A stretch of 24,096 nucleotides of DNA from Candidatus Magasanikiibacteriota bacterium (GTDB lineage: Bacteria > Patescibacteriota > Patescibacteriia > Magasanikbacterales > 2-02-FULL-50-9b). The position numbers were made by a program, and so were the translations under genes. The notes beneath the pieces are model-generated. The model was not told the origin of the DNA. It saw nothing but the letters and a program-made list of their open reading frames with translations, and made no database searches. The stretch covers positions 1-24,096 of the forward strand of contig JAPLWO010000074.1 of assembly GCA_026396555.1 (NCBI GenBank), read 5' to 3'. Shown here in pieces: positions 15,051-22,115 of this stretch; positions within the stretch are counted from its first letter, which is position 1; every line of letters begins with the position of its first letter.

Positions 15051-15079
15051 AAACCGTCGAGACCTCTTGACGGTTTTTT
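15051..15079 (+). terminator. parB terminator hairpin with an embedded -35 box
   Basis: AAACCGTC (15051-15058) pairs with GACGGTTT (15069-15076), with a small GAG/CTC stem inside, followed by T-run to 15079. The TTGACG of the next promoter lies at 15067-15072, on the 3' arm. Confidence 0.8.
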
Positions 15080-15095
15080 GATTTACTGCTATTTT
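15067..15095 (+). promoter_or_regulatory. Promoter of the 15142 orphan gene
   Basis: TTGACG (15067-15072), 17 bp, TATTTT (15090-15095). The -10 is the same as that of the 7285 gene. Expected leader about 40 bases with CCCG/CGGG able to pair before the Shine-Dalgarno sequence. Confidence 0.55.
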
Positions 15096-15141
15096 AAGCT
15101 GACCCGAACCAACAACTATCCGGGGGCAAAAAGGAGTTCGC

Positions 15142-15633
15142 ATGCGGTACACACTTCAGATGCTTCTGGCACTTCTGAAAGAGCGGAAAATCGGCGGCGC
15201 GGTTCCTGTGACAATCAATGGAAAAGAGCTGTCGGTCGAGACCCTGAAGGTTTCGTTGTACTGCAACACGATTCAGTGGCATCGTCAGCGCTATTCGCGG
15301 TACTGGTTATACGTGCAGGTGGGTCCGCGGCCAAGTGACATGGACTTTGATCTGAAGAGCCTCGATCAACAGATTCCCGTGCTTTCTGATCTGCCGAAAA
15401 TTGAGATTTCTCTGTCTGATCTGGTGAGCGCCGCGCTGCAGGTTGGCGGACTCGATGATAAGTATGAGCATTTGATCGATTACTGCGTTTGTGCCGAAAC
15501 CGTTCCTCATGCGCGGGTCAAGATTTCGATCAACGGTTCGACCGTGTCTGTGCAGCTGATTATCAAACGCAAGAAATACTTTTTCCCGATCAAGCCGGAA
15601 GATGCTGAGAAGCTTCGCGCTCTCGCGCTGTAA
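15142..15633 (+). CDS. Hypothetical cytoplasmic protein, SD-led orphan gene
   Basis: Not recognised. The 163-residue product has no signal or membrane segment. It looks like mixed alpha/beta: an N-terminal helix (residues 1-15), a PVTINGKELSVETLKVSL strand-rich part, a central DLPKIEISLSDLVSAALQVGG segment, and a C-terminal VKISINGSTVSVQLIIKRKKYFFP region. INGKELSVETLKVSL and INGSTVSVQLII may be two copies of a similar strand pair. GGAG lies 8 bases before the ATG, unlike the housekeeping genes nearby, and the codons are richer in G/C. It has its own promoter and terminator, so it is a stand-alone unit between parB and the convergent rel gene. Confidence 0.75.
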   Translation: MRYTLQMLLALLKERKIGGAVPVTINGKELSVETLKVSLYCNTIQWHRQRYSRYWLYVQVGPRPSDMDFDLKSLDQQIPVLSDLPKIEISLSDLVSAALQVGGLDDKYEHLIDYCVCAETVPHARVKISINGSTVSVQLIIKRKKYFFPIKPEDAEKLRALAL

Positions 15634-15644
15634 CTGGTCCCGGA

Positions 15645-15707
15645 CCGAACGACAGATTCCGCCGCACGAATTTCTTTCAACGGAAGTTTGTTCGGTGGAT
15701 TTTTTTT
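15645..15707 (+). terminator. Intrinsic terminator of the 15142 gene
   Basis: CCGAAC (15645-15650) pairs with GTTCGG (15690-15695), with an inner TTCCG/CGGAA stem, followed by eight T (15700-15707). The T-run overlaps the stop codon of the convergent rel gene. Confidence 0.75.
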
Positions 15708-17205
15708 ATTTACCTCTCGAAGGAAGTGCCGCCTTGATCCAATCCGACAATGATCGTTTTGCGTATTGTTTGATGCATCCTTTCGCGTGATTTGTTTTTA
15801 CAAATTTGATCCAATCGGCAGACGGTCCGCGTTTTGTTTTATCAACAACAATATCAATCACGTCGCCAGATTTTAGTGGTTGATCTAAACTCACAATGCG
15901 ATCATTCACGCGTGCACCCGCACATTGATTTCCAATTTGTGTGTGAACTGCAAATGCAAAATCAACCGGCGTTGCATTTTCCGGTAAATCAATCACATCG
16001 CCTTTTGGGGTAAATACGAAAATTCGATTTTGAAAAATATCGATTTTAAGATTTTCCAAATCTTTTAATCGCTCCATCGCGTCGCCAACCGCGGCAAGTT
16101 CTCGCACCCAGCGAAGTTGCCGTGATTTATTTGTGTCCGGATCTGCTTCGTCATACGACCAATGCGCGGCGATACCATATTCTGCGTTGATGTGCTGTTG
16201 TTCATCGCGAATTTGAAATTCAACAACCTGTCCTTTTTCACAAAACACTGATGTATGCAGTGATTGATATCCGTTTGGTTTTGGTTGTGCAATATAATCT
16301 TTGATGCGACCGGGAAGCGGGCGCCACAGTTTGTGAATGATACCAAGCGTTGCATAGCAATCCGCAACATCGTTTACGATGATGCGGAGCGCAAGTAGAT
16401 CGCTGATTTTTTCAATATTTTTATCGTGCTTCAACAGTTTTTGATACAAACTGTAGAGGCGTTTTAATCGTCCTTCGACAGAAATAAATTTAATGCCGCT
16501 CGCGTTGAGTTCTTGTTCGAGTCGCAAACGAATTTCATTAATATACGCTTCTTTTTTCTCATATCGTTCTTCAACAAGTCCGCGCACCCATGCATATTCT
16601 TTTGGAAATACATATTTAAATGAAAGATCTTCGAGCTGACCTTTCATTTCTCCCATACCTAAACGATTCGCGATCGGCGCATAAATTTCAAGCGTTTCGA
16701 GCGCGATGCGGTATTGTTTTTTCGGCTGCAAATGTTCAAGTGTGTGTAAGTTATGAAGACGATCTGCAAATTTAATAATCACGACGCGAATATCTTCGGC
16801 CATTGCAACAAACATTTTGCGCAAATTTTCGATGTAACGTTCGATTCCGCGATATTTAATTTTTCCAAGTTTTGTTACGCCTGCAACAAGATGTGCAACT
16901 TCTGCGCCAAAATTTTTTTCAATTTCTTCGATCGTAACTGACGTGTCTTCAGGAACATCATGCAATAATCCGGCTACAACAATCGTCGGGTCCATGTTCA
17001 TTTTCGCAAGTGTGATCGCAGTACACAATGGATGAATAATGTACGGAACGCCGGATTTTCGAATCTGGCCTTGGTGCGCTTCATCCGCAAATTCGTACGC
17101 CAATTTCACCATGGTGAGATCCGTCTGCGGACGGCGCTCATGAATGGTGTCGAGCAACATTTCGAGTGTTGGATTTTCTGGCGGTGGCGTATCAAAAGGG
17201 TACAT
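15706..17205 (-). CDS. rel: Bifunctional-type (p)ppGpp synthetase/hydrolase (Rel/SpoT), without ACT domain
   Basis: Makes and degrades the stringent-response alarmones. The HD hydrolase domain has H44, H58 and the H82-D83...E86-D87 motif (LLHDVPEDT). The synthetase domain has RLKRLYSLYQKLLKH, DLLALRIIV and the substrate-binding RIKDYIAQPKPNGYQSLHTSV. A TGS domain (IFVFTPKGDVIDLPENATPVDFAFAVH) follows and the chain ends about 40 residues later. The usual helical, zinc-finger and ACT regulatory regions of about 200 residues are missing. ATG at 17205 (499 residues) fits the family start; a GTG at 17262 is in frame but lies inside a leader hairpin. Leader and divergent promoter are described separately. 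Confidence 0.93.
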   Translation of the reverse strand: MYPFDTPPPENPTLEMLLDTIHERRPQTDLTMVKLAYEFADEAHQGQIRKSGVPYIIHPLCTAITLAKMNMDPTIVVAGLLHDVPEDTSVTIEEIEKNFGAEVAHLVAGVTKLGKIKYRGIERYIENLRKMFVAMAEDIRVVIIKFADRLHNLHTLEHLQPKKQYRIALETLEIYAPIANRLGMGEMKGQLEDLSFKYVFPKEYAWVRGLVEERYEKKEAYINEIRLRLEQELNASGIKFISVEGRLKRLYSLYQKLLKHDKNIEKISDLLALRIIVNDVADCYATLGIIHKLWRPLPGRIKDYIAQPKPNGYQSLHTSVFCEKGQVVEFQIRDEQQHINAEYGIAAHWSYDEADPDTNKSRQLRWVRELAAVGDAMERLKDLENLKIDIFQNRIFVFTPKGDVIDLPENATPVDFAFAVHTQIGNQCAGARVNDRIVSLDQPLKSGDVIDIVVDKTKRGPSADWIKFVKTNHAKGCIKQYAKRSLSDWIKAALPSRGK

Positions 17206-17228
17206 AAATTTAGCAAATGTTCTCCTAC

Positions 17229-17263
17229 AAAAAAGCGCTCCCACGAGTTTTCGCACGAGCACT
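17229..17263 (-). terminator. Terminator-like hairpin in the rel leader
   Basis: On the minus strand AGTGCTC (17263-17257) pairs with GAGCGCT (17240-17234), with one G-T, and is followed by six T (17234-17229). It lies between the rel promoter and the rel ATG, so it could attenuate rel or end a short RNA. The stem is short and the inner loop poorly paired. Confidence 0.45.
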
Positions 17264-17311
17264 TTTTCGGGCCGAGCAGGTGATCAACCGACTCTTGCAT
17301 CACTGATATAC

Positions 17312-17340
17312 AGTTTACGAGTCTTAAATACCCTTGTCAA
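17312..17340 (-). promoter_or_regulatory. Promoter of rel
   Basis: On the minus strand TTGACA (17340-17335), 17 bp, TAAACT (17317-17312). The expected leader is about 100 bases. It overlaps the plus-strand promoter through the shared TTGTCAA. Confidence 0.55.
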
Positions 17341-17362
17341 GCCAAATTTTTTTCGATATAAT
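17334..17362 (+). promoter_or_regulatory. Promoter of the 17.4 kb small RNA
   Basis: TTGTCA (17334-17339), 17 bp, TATAAT (17357-17362): a near-consensus promoter with no open reading frame downstream before the convergent topA gene. Confidence 0.75.
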
Positions 17363-17368
17363 TGGCGG

Positions 17369-17476
17369 TGCACAAAATTCGTGACCTGCCTGCATCACTA
17401 CAGGCCGAAGGGATCTCGTCGTGAATTTTGTGTAAACTTTAGCAATAGCCGGCCCGCAAGGGTCGGCTATTGTAGT
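17369..17476 (+). ncRNA. Putative structured small RNA, about 105 nt, unknown class
   Basis: Starting at the expected transcription start, a long stem CACAAAATTC (17371-17380) / GAATTTTGTG (17423-17432) encloses GCCTG-CATCACTA-CAGGC (17388-17405) and a GAAGGGATCTCG segment. A 12-bp stem follows (17444-17455 with 17460-17471, GCAA loop) that could stop transcription, though its T-tail is weak. No coding potential. I compared it by eye with 4.5S/SRP, tmRNA, RNase P and 6S hallmarks and saw no match. Confidence 0.5.
17444..17471. terminator. Hairpin between the small RNA and topA
   Basis: AATAGCCGGCCC / GGGTCGGCTATT, 12 bp with one G-T, loop GCAA, 5 bases beyond the topA stop. It could end transcription from both sides, but neither side has a clean T-run. 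Confidence 0.5.
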
Positions 17477-19645
17477 TTATGCCTCTTCCTCGCTAAACGA
17501 ACCAGTCATTTCCGCTTCAGTTTCTTCTTTTTTCTTTGCAAATTTTCCGCCACGCTTTCCTTTTTTCGCGCCTGCGCCTGCAGCTCCTTTTTCCGCCGCT
17601 GTTTTACCTTCGTTCGTCGGACATTCTTTGTTTGAACATTTTTCCTCTCCGCGGAGTGGTTGCACCATCATCGCATTACATGCAGGACATAATTTTCCCG
17701 TTGGTTTATCCCAATATGCATTTTTACAATCTGGATAACGGTTGCATGAGTAAAAAACTTTACCTTTTTTTGATTTGCGTGGAACAATGTCGCCCTCGCC
17801 GCATTCTGGACATTTGATATCACTCGTCTGATGAATTGGCTTTGCGTTTTTACAAGTTGGATATCCTGAACACGCCATGAAACGACCGAAGCGTCCCATT
17901 TTAATTACCATCGGCTTGCCGCATTTGTCACAAATTTCATCCGTCGGCTCGTCAACTGGTTTTTGATTTTTTACACTGACAATTTTTTCGATCAAATTCT
18001 TTTTGAATGGATCGTAAAATGCGTGGAGTACCGGCGCCATTTTTTGGTTGCCTTCAGCGATTTCATCAAGTTGATTTTCCATTTCTGCGGTAAATTGGTA
18101 ATCAGTAATTTGAGGGAAGTGCTCAACTAACATGTCAGTTACGGTAAACGCAATTTCCGTTGGTTTGAGGCGGCGCTCTTCACGCTCAACATATCCACGA
18201 TCAATGATGGTTGCGATTGTTGGTGCGTATGTTGAAGGACGGCCGATGCCGTATTCTTCCATGATTTTAACCAATGTTGCGTCATTGTATCGCGCAGGTG
18301 GCTCTGTAAAATGTTGGACACCTAAAATTTCTTCTGTTTTTACAACGTCACCGACTTTTACTTCTGGAAGTAAGGTTTCTTTTTGCGCCTCAGTATAAAC
18401 CGCAAGAAAACCTGCAAAAGTAATAATCTGGCCGTTCGCACGGAACGTATATGTTTTTTTATCAGCACCCGTTGCCGCGATATCGATTCCGGTCTGATTG
18501 AATTCTGCACCGCTCATTTGTGACGCGAGTGCACGACGCCAAATCAAGTCGTACATTTTCACCATCTTTGATTCTACACCGCTTGCTTCGAGCATTTCTG
18601 GTGTTTGGCGAATATCAGTTGGACGAATTGCTTCGTGGGCTTCCTGCGCATTTTTTGATTTACTCGTATAAACGCGTGGGCCCGTTGAATATTCTTTTCC
18701 AAATTTTTCTTTTGCAAACGCAACAGCTTCTAATTGGAATTCCGCATTCATGTTTACAGAATCTGTACGCATGTAGGTGATGTGTCCCATTTCGTATAAT
18801 CGCTGCGCAAACATCATGGTCATTTTTGCAGTCGCACCGAGTCGACGGTTCGCATCCTGTTGCAATGTTGATGTGGTGAACGGAGGTGCTGGCTGTCGAG
18901 TTGCTGATTTTTTTTCTACATCAGCGATAGTAAATTTCACGGCTTTTAATGTGGCTTCGATTTTTTTCGCCGCTGCCTCGGTGGTGATTGAAAACTTTTC
19001 GAGTTTTGCACCGTCGATTTGTGAAAGTTTACTTTCAAAATCTTTTCCCGCTGCGTTCATTTTTGCATCAACGGTCCAGTATTCTTCAGGATTGAATTTC
19101 TGAATTTCGCGTTCGCGTTCGACGATTAATCGGACCGCAACACTTTGAACGCGACCAGCTGATAAACCGCCACGAACTTTCTTCCATAAAAAAGGAGAGA
19201 GTTCATAACCTACGAGACGATCAACAATGCGACGCGCTTGCTGTGCATCGACCAAGTGTAAATCAAGTTTGCGTGGATGCTCGATCGCGTGTTCGATCGC
19301 TTTTTTGGTAATTTCGTGAAATGTGATGCGTTTAATTTTTTCTGGTTTTTCTCCCAATACTTCTGCAAGATGCCACGAAATTGCTTCTCCTTCACGATCT
19401 TCATCAGTCGCAAACAACACTTCGTCTGAATCTTGTGCAAGCGCCTTTAATTCTTTCACACGGGCTTTTTTGTCTGCTGGAATTAAATAAGTTGGCGTGA
19501 AGTCATGCTCGACATCAACACCCGTTTTGCTTTTTGGTAAGTCGCGAATATGGCCGAAAGAAGACTCGACCTTATAGCCTTTGCCTAAAAATTTGCTAAT
19601 TGTTTTTGCTTTTGTTGGAGACTCTACAATAACTAATCGCGACAT
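17477..19645 (-). CDS. topA: DNA topoisomerase I
   Basis: Relaxes negative supercoils by a transient 5'-phosphotyrosyl break. The Toprim domain has E8 (IVESPTKAKT) and D81-E-D83-REGE. The catalytic tyrosine is Y291 in ITYMRTDS. Three C-terminal zinc ribbons follow (CDKCGKPM...CSGYPTCKN, CPECGEGD...CNRYPDCKN, CPACN...CSNKECPTN), then a lysine/alanine-rich basic tail and an acidic end. ATG at 19645 (722 residues) is chosen because the fold starts MSRLVIVES; an upstream ATG at 19678 would overlap the promoter. Full length. dprA and topA are neighbours in many bacteria; here a membrane protein lies between them. Confidence 0.96.
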   Translation of the reverse strand: MSRLVIVESPTKAKTISKFLGKGYKVESSFGHIRDLPKSKTGVDVEHDFTPTYLIPADKKARVKELKALAQDSDEVLFATDEDREGEAISWHLAEVLGEKPEKIKRITFHEITKKAIEHAIEHPRKLDLHLVDAQQARRIVDRLVGYELSPFLWKKVRGGLSAGRVQSVAVRLIVEREREIQKFNPEEYWTVDAKMNAAGKDFESKLSQIDGAKLEKFSITTEAAAKKIEATLKAVKFTIADVEKKSATRQPAPPFTTSTLQQDANRRLGATAKMTMMFAQRLYEMGHITYMRTDSVNMNAEFQLEAVAFAKEKFGKEYSTGPRVYTSKSKNAQEAHEAIRPTDIRQTPEMLEASGVESKMVKMYDLIWRRALASQMSGAEFNQTGIDIAATGADKKTYTFRANGQIITFAGFLAVYTEAQKETLLPEVKVGDVVKTEEILGVQHFTEPPARYNDATLVKIMEEYGIGRPSTYAPTIATIIDRGYVEREERRLKPTEIAFTVTDMLVEHFPQITDYQFTAEMENQLDEIAEGNQKMAPVLHAFYDPFKKNLIEKIVSVKNQKPVDEPTDEICDKCGKPMVIKMGRFGRFMACSGYPTCKNAKPIHQTSDIKCPECGEGDIVPRKSKKGKVFYSCNRYPDCKNAYWDKPTGKLCPACNAMMVQPLRGEEKCSNKECPTNEGKTAAEKGAAGAGAKKGKRGGKFAKKKEETEAEMTGSFSEEEA

Positions 19646-19656
19646 AGATGTACTTG

Positions 19657-19685
19657 AACATACAGGATTCCGGCCCAAAAGTCAA
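19657..19685 (-). promoter_or_regulatory. Promoter of topA
   Basis: On the minus strand TTGACT (19685-19680), 17 bp, TATGTT (19662-19657), giving a start a few bases before the ATG at 19645. Confidence 0.5.
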
Positions 19686-19714
19686 ACATCGTGCCCAGAT
19701 TTTGAGTTAATTTT

Positions 19715-19759
19715 CCTCATCATACGCCTCAAGTTAGGTAAAAAAGGCGTATGATGAGG
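19715..19759. repeat. Perfect 14-bp inverted repeat between the 20554 gene and topA
   Basis: CCTCATCATACGCC (19715-19728) and GGCGTATGATGAGG (19746-19759) are exact inverted copies around a 17-base loop, 3 bases after the stop of the 20554 gene. No T-run follows outside the stem on either strand (a T6 lies in the loop on the minus strand), so it is not a standard terminator. Confidence 0.8.
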
Positions 19760-19762
19760 CTG

Positions 19763-20554
19763 TTAGGCTGCAGGGCTTGCCATAGGTTCGAACGTGTCCC
19801 AAAAGCCGTCGGTTTGCCAGTCTTGGCGCACGGGCTCAAGTTCGGCGAGTAGGTCTTTGAGCGTCGCGTTGATTTCATGTTCGATTCGCATTTTGACGCG
19901 TCGCTCTTTTGAACGTGTCAGCGCAAAAATGAGTGGCTCGACGCGGTTGGTGGAGACTAAGAAGAGGCTGCGAACATGGGTGTTTAACTTCTCAAGTCGC
20001 TTTTTTGCTTTTTCAAGCTCTGATTCGGCATCTGCAATTTCGACGTCTAGTTGAATAATATCCTCCGCACTACTTTTCAGAATAATTGCACTGCTAGCTT
20101 CTGGAAGATCTTCGATCGATTGTTCTGTATCAGCAATAAGCGCTTCGCGAATTTTGATTGCAGACTCCAATCGCTTGGTTTCTCGAGCAACCGCAGCATG
20201 GACATCGTTCAATGGAATAGTCAGACGCGCCTCAACCCTCAGTCGAAACCACCATCGATAGAGAAGTGCTGCATCAATTGTTGGGACGCCTGTTGATTTT
20301 GGATGCGGCCGATGTTTCGGTGATTTATGGTAAGCGAGAAACAGGCCGCCAAAAATTCCCATAATAAAATACACAATCATTCCCGCGTTCAGATTGAGCC
20401 ACTCATTTTCAGTCATCGACCAATAACTAAAATGCTTTGACCGAATCACCAGGTGTGCAGTCATAGCGAATACACCTGATGCAATAATCAGTACTGAAAA
20501 TCGATTGGCGAAACGTGTGAGATGCGCGCCAAAAATAAATTTAGTGTATTGCAT
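19763..20554 (-). CDS. Membrane protein with coiled-coil domain, function unknown
   Basis: Not recognised. From the ATG at 20554 the product has 263 residues: two membrane helices (about 18-35 and 57-74), a basic, proline-rich linker (KSPKHRPHPK), then a long charged helical stretch with heptad-like spacing (about 120-195), and a helical C-terminus ending WQTDGFWDTFEPMASPAA. The start is chosen because GGAG precedes it by 9 bases; an in-frame ATG 30 codons upstream lacks an SD. The preference for a strong SD and a leader hairpin matches the other orphan genes in the window. It sits between dprA and topA on the same strand. Confidence 0.75.
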   Translation of the reverse strand: MQYTKFIFGAHLTRFANRFSVLIIASGVFAMTAHLVIRSKHFSYWSMTENEWLNLNAGMIVYFIMGIFGGLFLAYHKSPKHRPHPKSTGVPTIDAALLYRWWFRLRVEARLTIPLNDVHAAVARETKRLESAIKIREALIADTEQSIEDLPEASSAIILKSSAEDIIQLDVEIADAESELEKAKKRLEKLNTHVRSLFLVSTNRVEPLIFALTRSKERRVKMRIEHEINATLKDLLAELEPVRQDWQTDGFWDTFEPMASPAA

Positions 20555-20581
20555 GTCGATCTCCGTTAGTGAGAATTTCCT

Positions 20582-20607
20582 GATTCCATAACTGGTTTTA
20601 TAGAATC
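20582..20607 (-). promoter_or_regulatory. Leader hairpin upstream of the 20554 gene
   Basis: On the minus strand GATTCTATAA and TTATGGAATC form a 10-bp stem with one G-T and a 6-base loop, ending 18 bases before the GGAG ribosome binding site. Confidence 0.5.
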
Positions 20608-20671
20608 GTATTCCATTGGTTCCACGGATTTTATTTCTTGTCAAGATGAGTTGCGCACACTTTTTCCACTT

Positions 20672-21547
20672 TTATTTTTTCGCGGTTAAACTATTTCCCG
20701 TGCGCACAATAATTCCGCGCACTTCGAGCTCGGAAATGATCGTCATTGTTTCTGATGCAGAAAAAGCTGATCGCTGTATAACTTCAGTAACAGAACAAGG
20801 CGACGTTGCGATTATGGAATGTATTTTTTGTTCAGCGTCCGACAAAAGTAATTTTGCTTGTTTCGCAACAGCTTCGATTTCGTATGATTGTAGAATATCT
20901 TCCGTGCAAACTGTAGCGCACGCACCTTTTTGTATGAGCTCATTTGTTCCTTCAGACAATTTCGAAAAAATCGATCCAGGAACCGCAAATACATCTCGGC
21001 CATAATCTAATGCAAGTCGCGCAGTTATCATGGTTCCGGAGTCTCGCGCAGCTTCGGCAATTAAAACGCCGAGAGATAATCCGGCAACAATTCGATTTCG
21101 TGCGGGAAAATAAAATGGGCGCGCAAGTTCGCCGATTGGATATTCAGAAACTAAACAGCCGCCGCTCGCTAAGATTTTATGCGCGAGTGAAATGTGGGAT
21201 CGGGGATAAATACTCGCATCGTCAACGCCGCATCCGAGCACTGCGATTGTCTTGCCTCCTGGATTTGCGAGTGCTGCACAATGCGCGGATGCATCTGCAC
21301 CGAGCGCCATGCCGGATACAATCGTAAAATAGCGCGCCAATGGCGTCACAATCGTTTCAATTGCTCTGCGGCCGTAATCTGTCACATCACGCGAGCCAAC
21401 GACCGCAAACGCGCGTGTGTGAAGCAATTTCGGATCGCCGCGTACATATAACTGCGCAGGTGGATCTGCGATTTGTTCGAGTAGCGGGGGATATAAATTA
21501 TCACCACGCCGAATAATAAAAAAATCTTGTCCCTCCTTCATATACAT
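20672..21547 (-). CDS. dprA: DNA processing protein DprA
   Basis: DprA protects incoming single-stranded DNA and loads RecA during natural transformation. The Rossmann-like core has AVVGSRDVTDYGRRA, the SGMALGADASAHCAAL segment, AVLGCGVD, YPRSH, the FPARNRIVAGLS motif, EAARDSGTMITARLAL, VFAVPGS and GTNELIQKGA. A small C-terminal winged-helix region (residues about 225-285) completes it; the N-terminal SAM-like domain is absent, as in many short DprA proteins. The start could be either ATG at 21547 or 21541; neither has an upstream SD. It follows pth with 26 bases between and probably shares its transcript. Confidence 0.94.
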   Translation of the reverse strand: MYMKEGQDFFIIRRGDNLYPPLLEQIADPPAQLYVRGDPKLLHTRAFAVVGSRDVTDYGRRAIETIVTPLARYFTIVSGMALGADASAHCAALANPGGKTIAVLGCGVDDASIYPRSHISLAHKILASGGCLVSEYPIGELARPFYFPARNRIVAGLSLGVLIAEAARDSGTMITARLALDYGRDVFAVPGSIFSKLSEGTNELIQKGACATVCTEDILQSYEIEAVAKQAKLLLSDAEQKIHSIIATSPCSVTEVIQRSAFSASETMTIISELEVRGIIVRTGNSLTAKK

Positions 21548-21573
21548 CTACCGTACACCGCCAAACAAATCTG

Positions 21574-22110
21574 TCAAGATGCTTTACCCACAATTATATC
21601 CACAATTGTTTTTTCTGCTGCAGTAAAAATTGGTTTGAGATTTTTGATCTCTTCTTTTGAAAAAGTGTCGAGCACAAATTCGCGTCCGTCTTCATGTTCT
21701 GCGCCGATGCCGATGCGAATGCGATGAAATGCTTTTGTGCCGAGTCGATCAATAATATTTTGCACGCCGTTGTGTCCCGCTGCGTTGCGATCAAACTGAT
21801 GGCGCGTGGTGCCAAATGGAAAATCTAAATCATCATGCACGACGATCGTATGTTCGTGCGAAATTTTATAAAACGCGGCGACAGCTTGAACTGATTCGCC
21901 GGACAAATTCATAAACGTTTGTGGTTTTACGAAAAAAACTTTTTCGCCATCAATCAAACCGTCACAAATCTCTGCATTATATTTTTTATCAAACCGCCAG
22001 TCGTTTGCGCCAGCTGCGTGCGCAAAAAAATCAACTGCAAGCCATCCTGCGTTGTGTCGAGTTTTGCTAAATTCGGCGCCGGGATTTCCGAGTCCAACGA
22101 CGAGCCACAT
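21574..22110 (-). CDS. pth: Peptidyl-tRNA hydrolase
   Basis: Releases peptides from prematurely dropped peptidyl-tRNA. The N-terminus VVGLGNPG (Asn8), the catalytic His in TRHNAGW (His19), FMNLSG, HDDLDFPFG (catalytic Asp) and GHNGVQNII are all present. The usual lysine/glycine-rich run before GHNG reads RHQFDRNAAGHNG, a small departure. At 178 residues it is slightly shorter than the 185-195 typical. It starts 5 bases after the der stop, so der-pth are co-transcribed. Confidence 0.95.
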   Translation of the reverse strand: MWLVVGLGNPGAEFSKTRHNAGWLAVDFFAHAAGANDWRFDKKYNAEICDGLIDGEKVFFVKPQTFMNLSGESVQAVAAFYKISHEHTIVVHDDLDFPFGTTRHQFDRNAAGHNGVQNIIDRLGTKAFHRIRIGIGAEHEDGREFVLDTFSKEEIKNLKPIFTAAEKTIVDIIVGKAS

Positions 22111-22115
22111 ACGAA

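Noticed and set aside
13119..15080. parS site near parAB
   Set aside because: I looked for the TGTTTCACGTGAAACA-type palindrome and close variants and saw none.
17369..17476. 4.5S/SRP RNA, tmRNA or RNase P identity for the small RNA
   Set aside because: No GGAAG...GCAGCC SRP core, no tag reading frame and tRNA-like end, and too short for RNase P.
20635..20645. A further TTGTCAA heptamer upstream of the 20554 gene as a shared promoter
   Set aside because: TTGACA is present on the minus strand, but no acceptable -10 lies 16-18 bp downstream, and no gene starts on the plus side.
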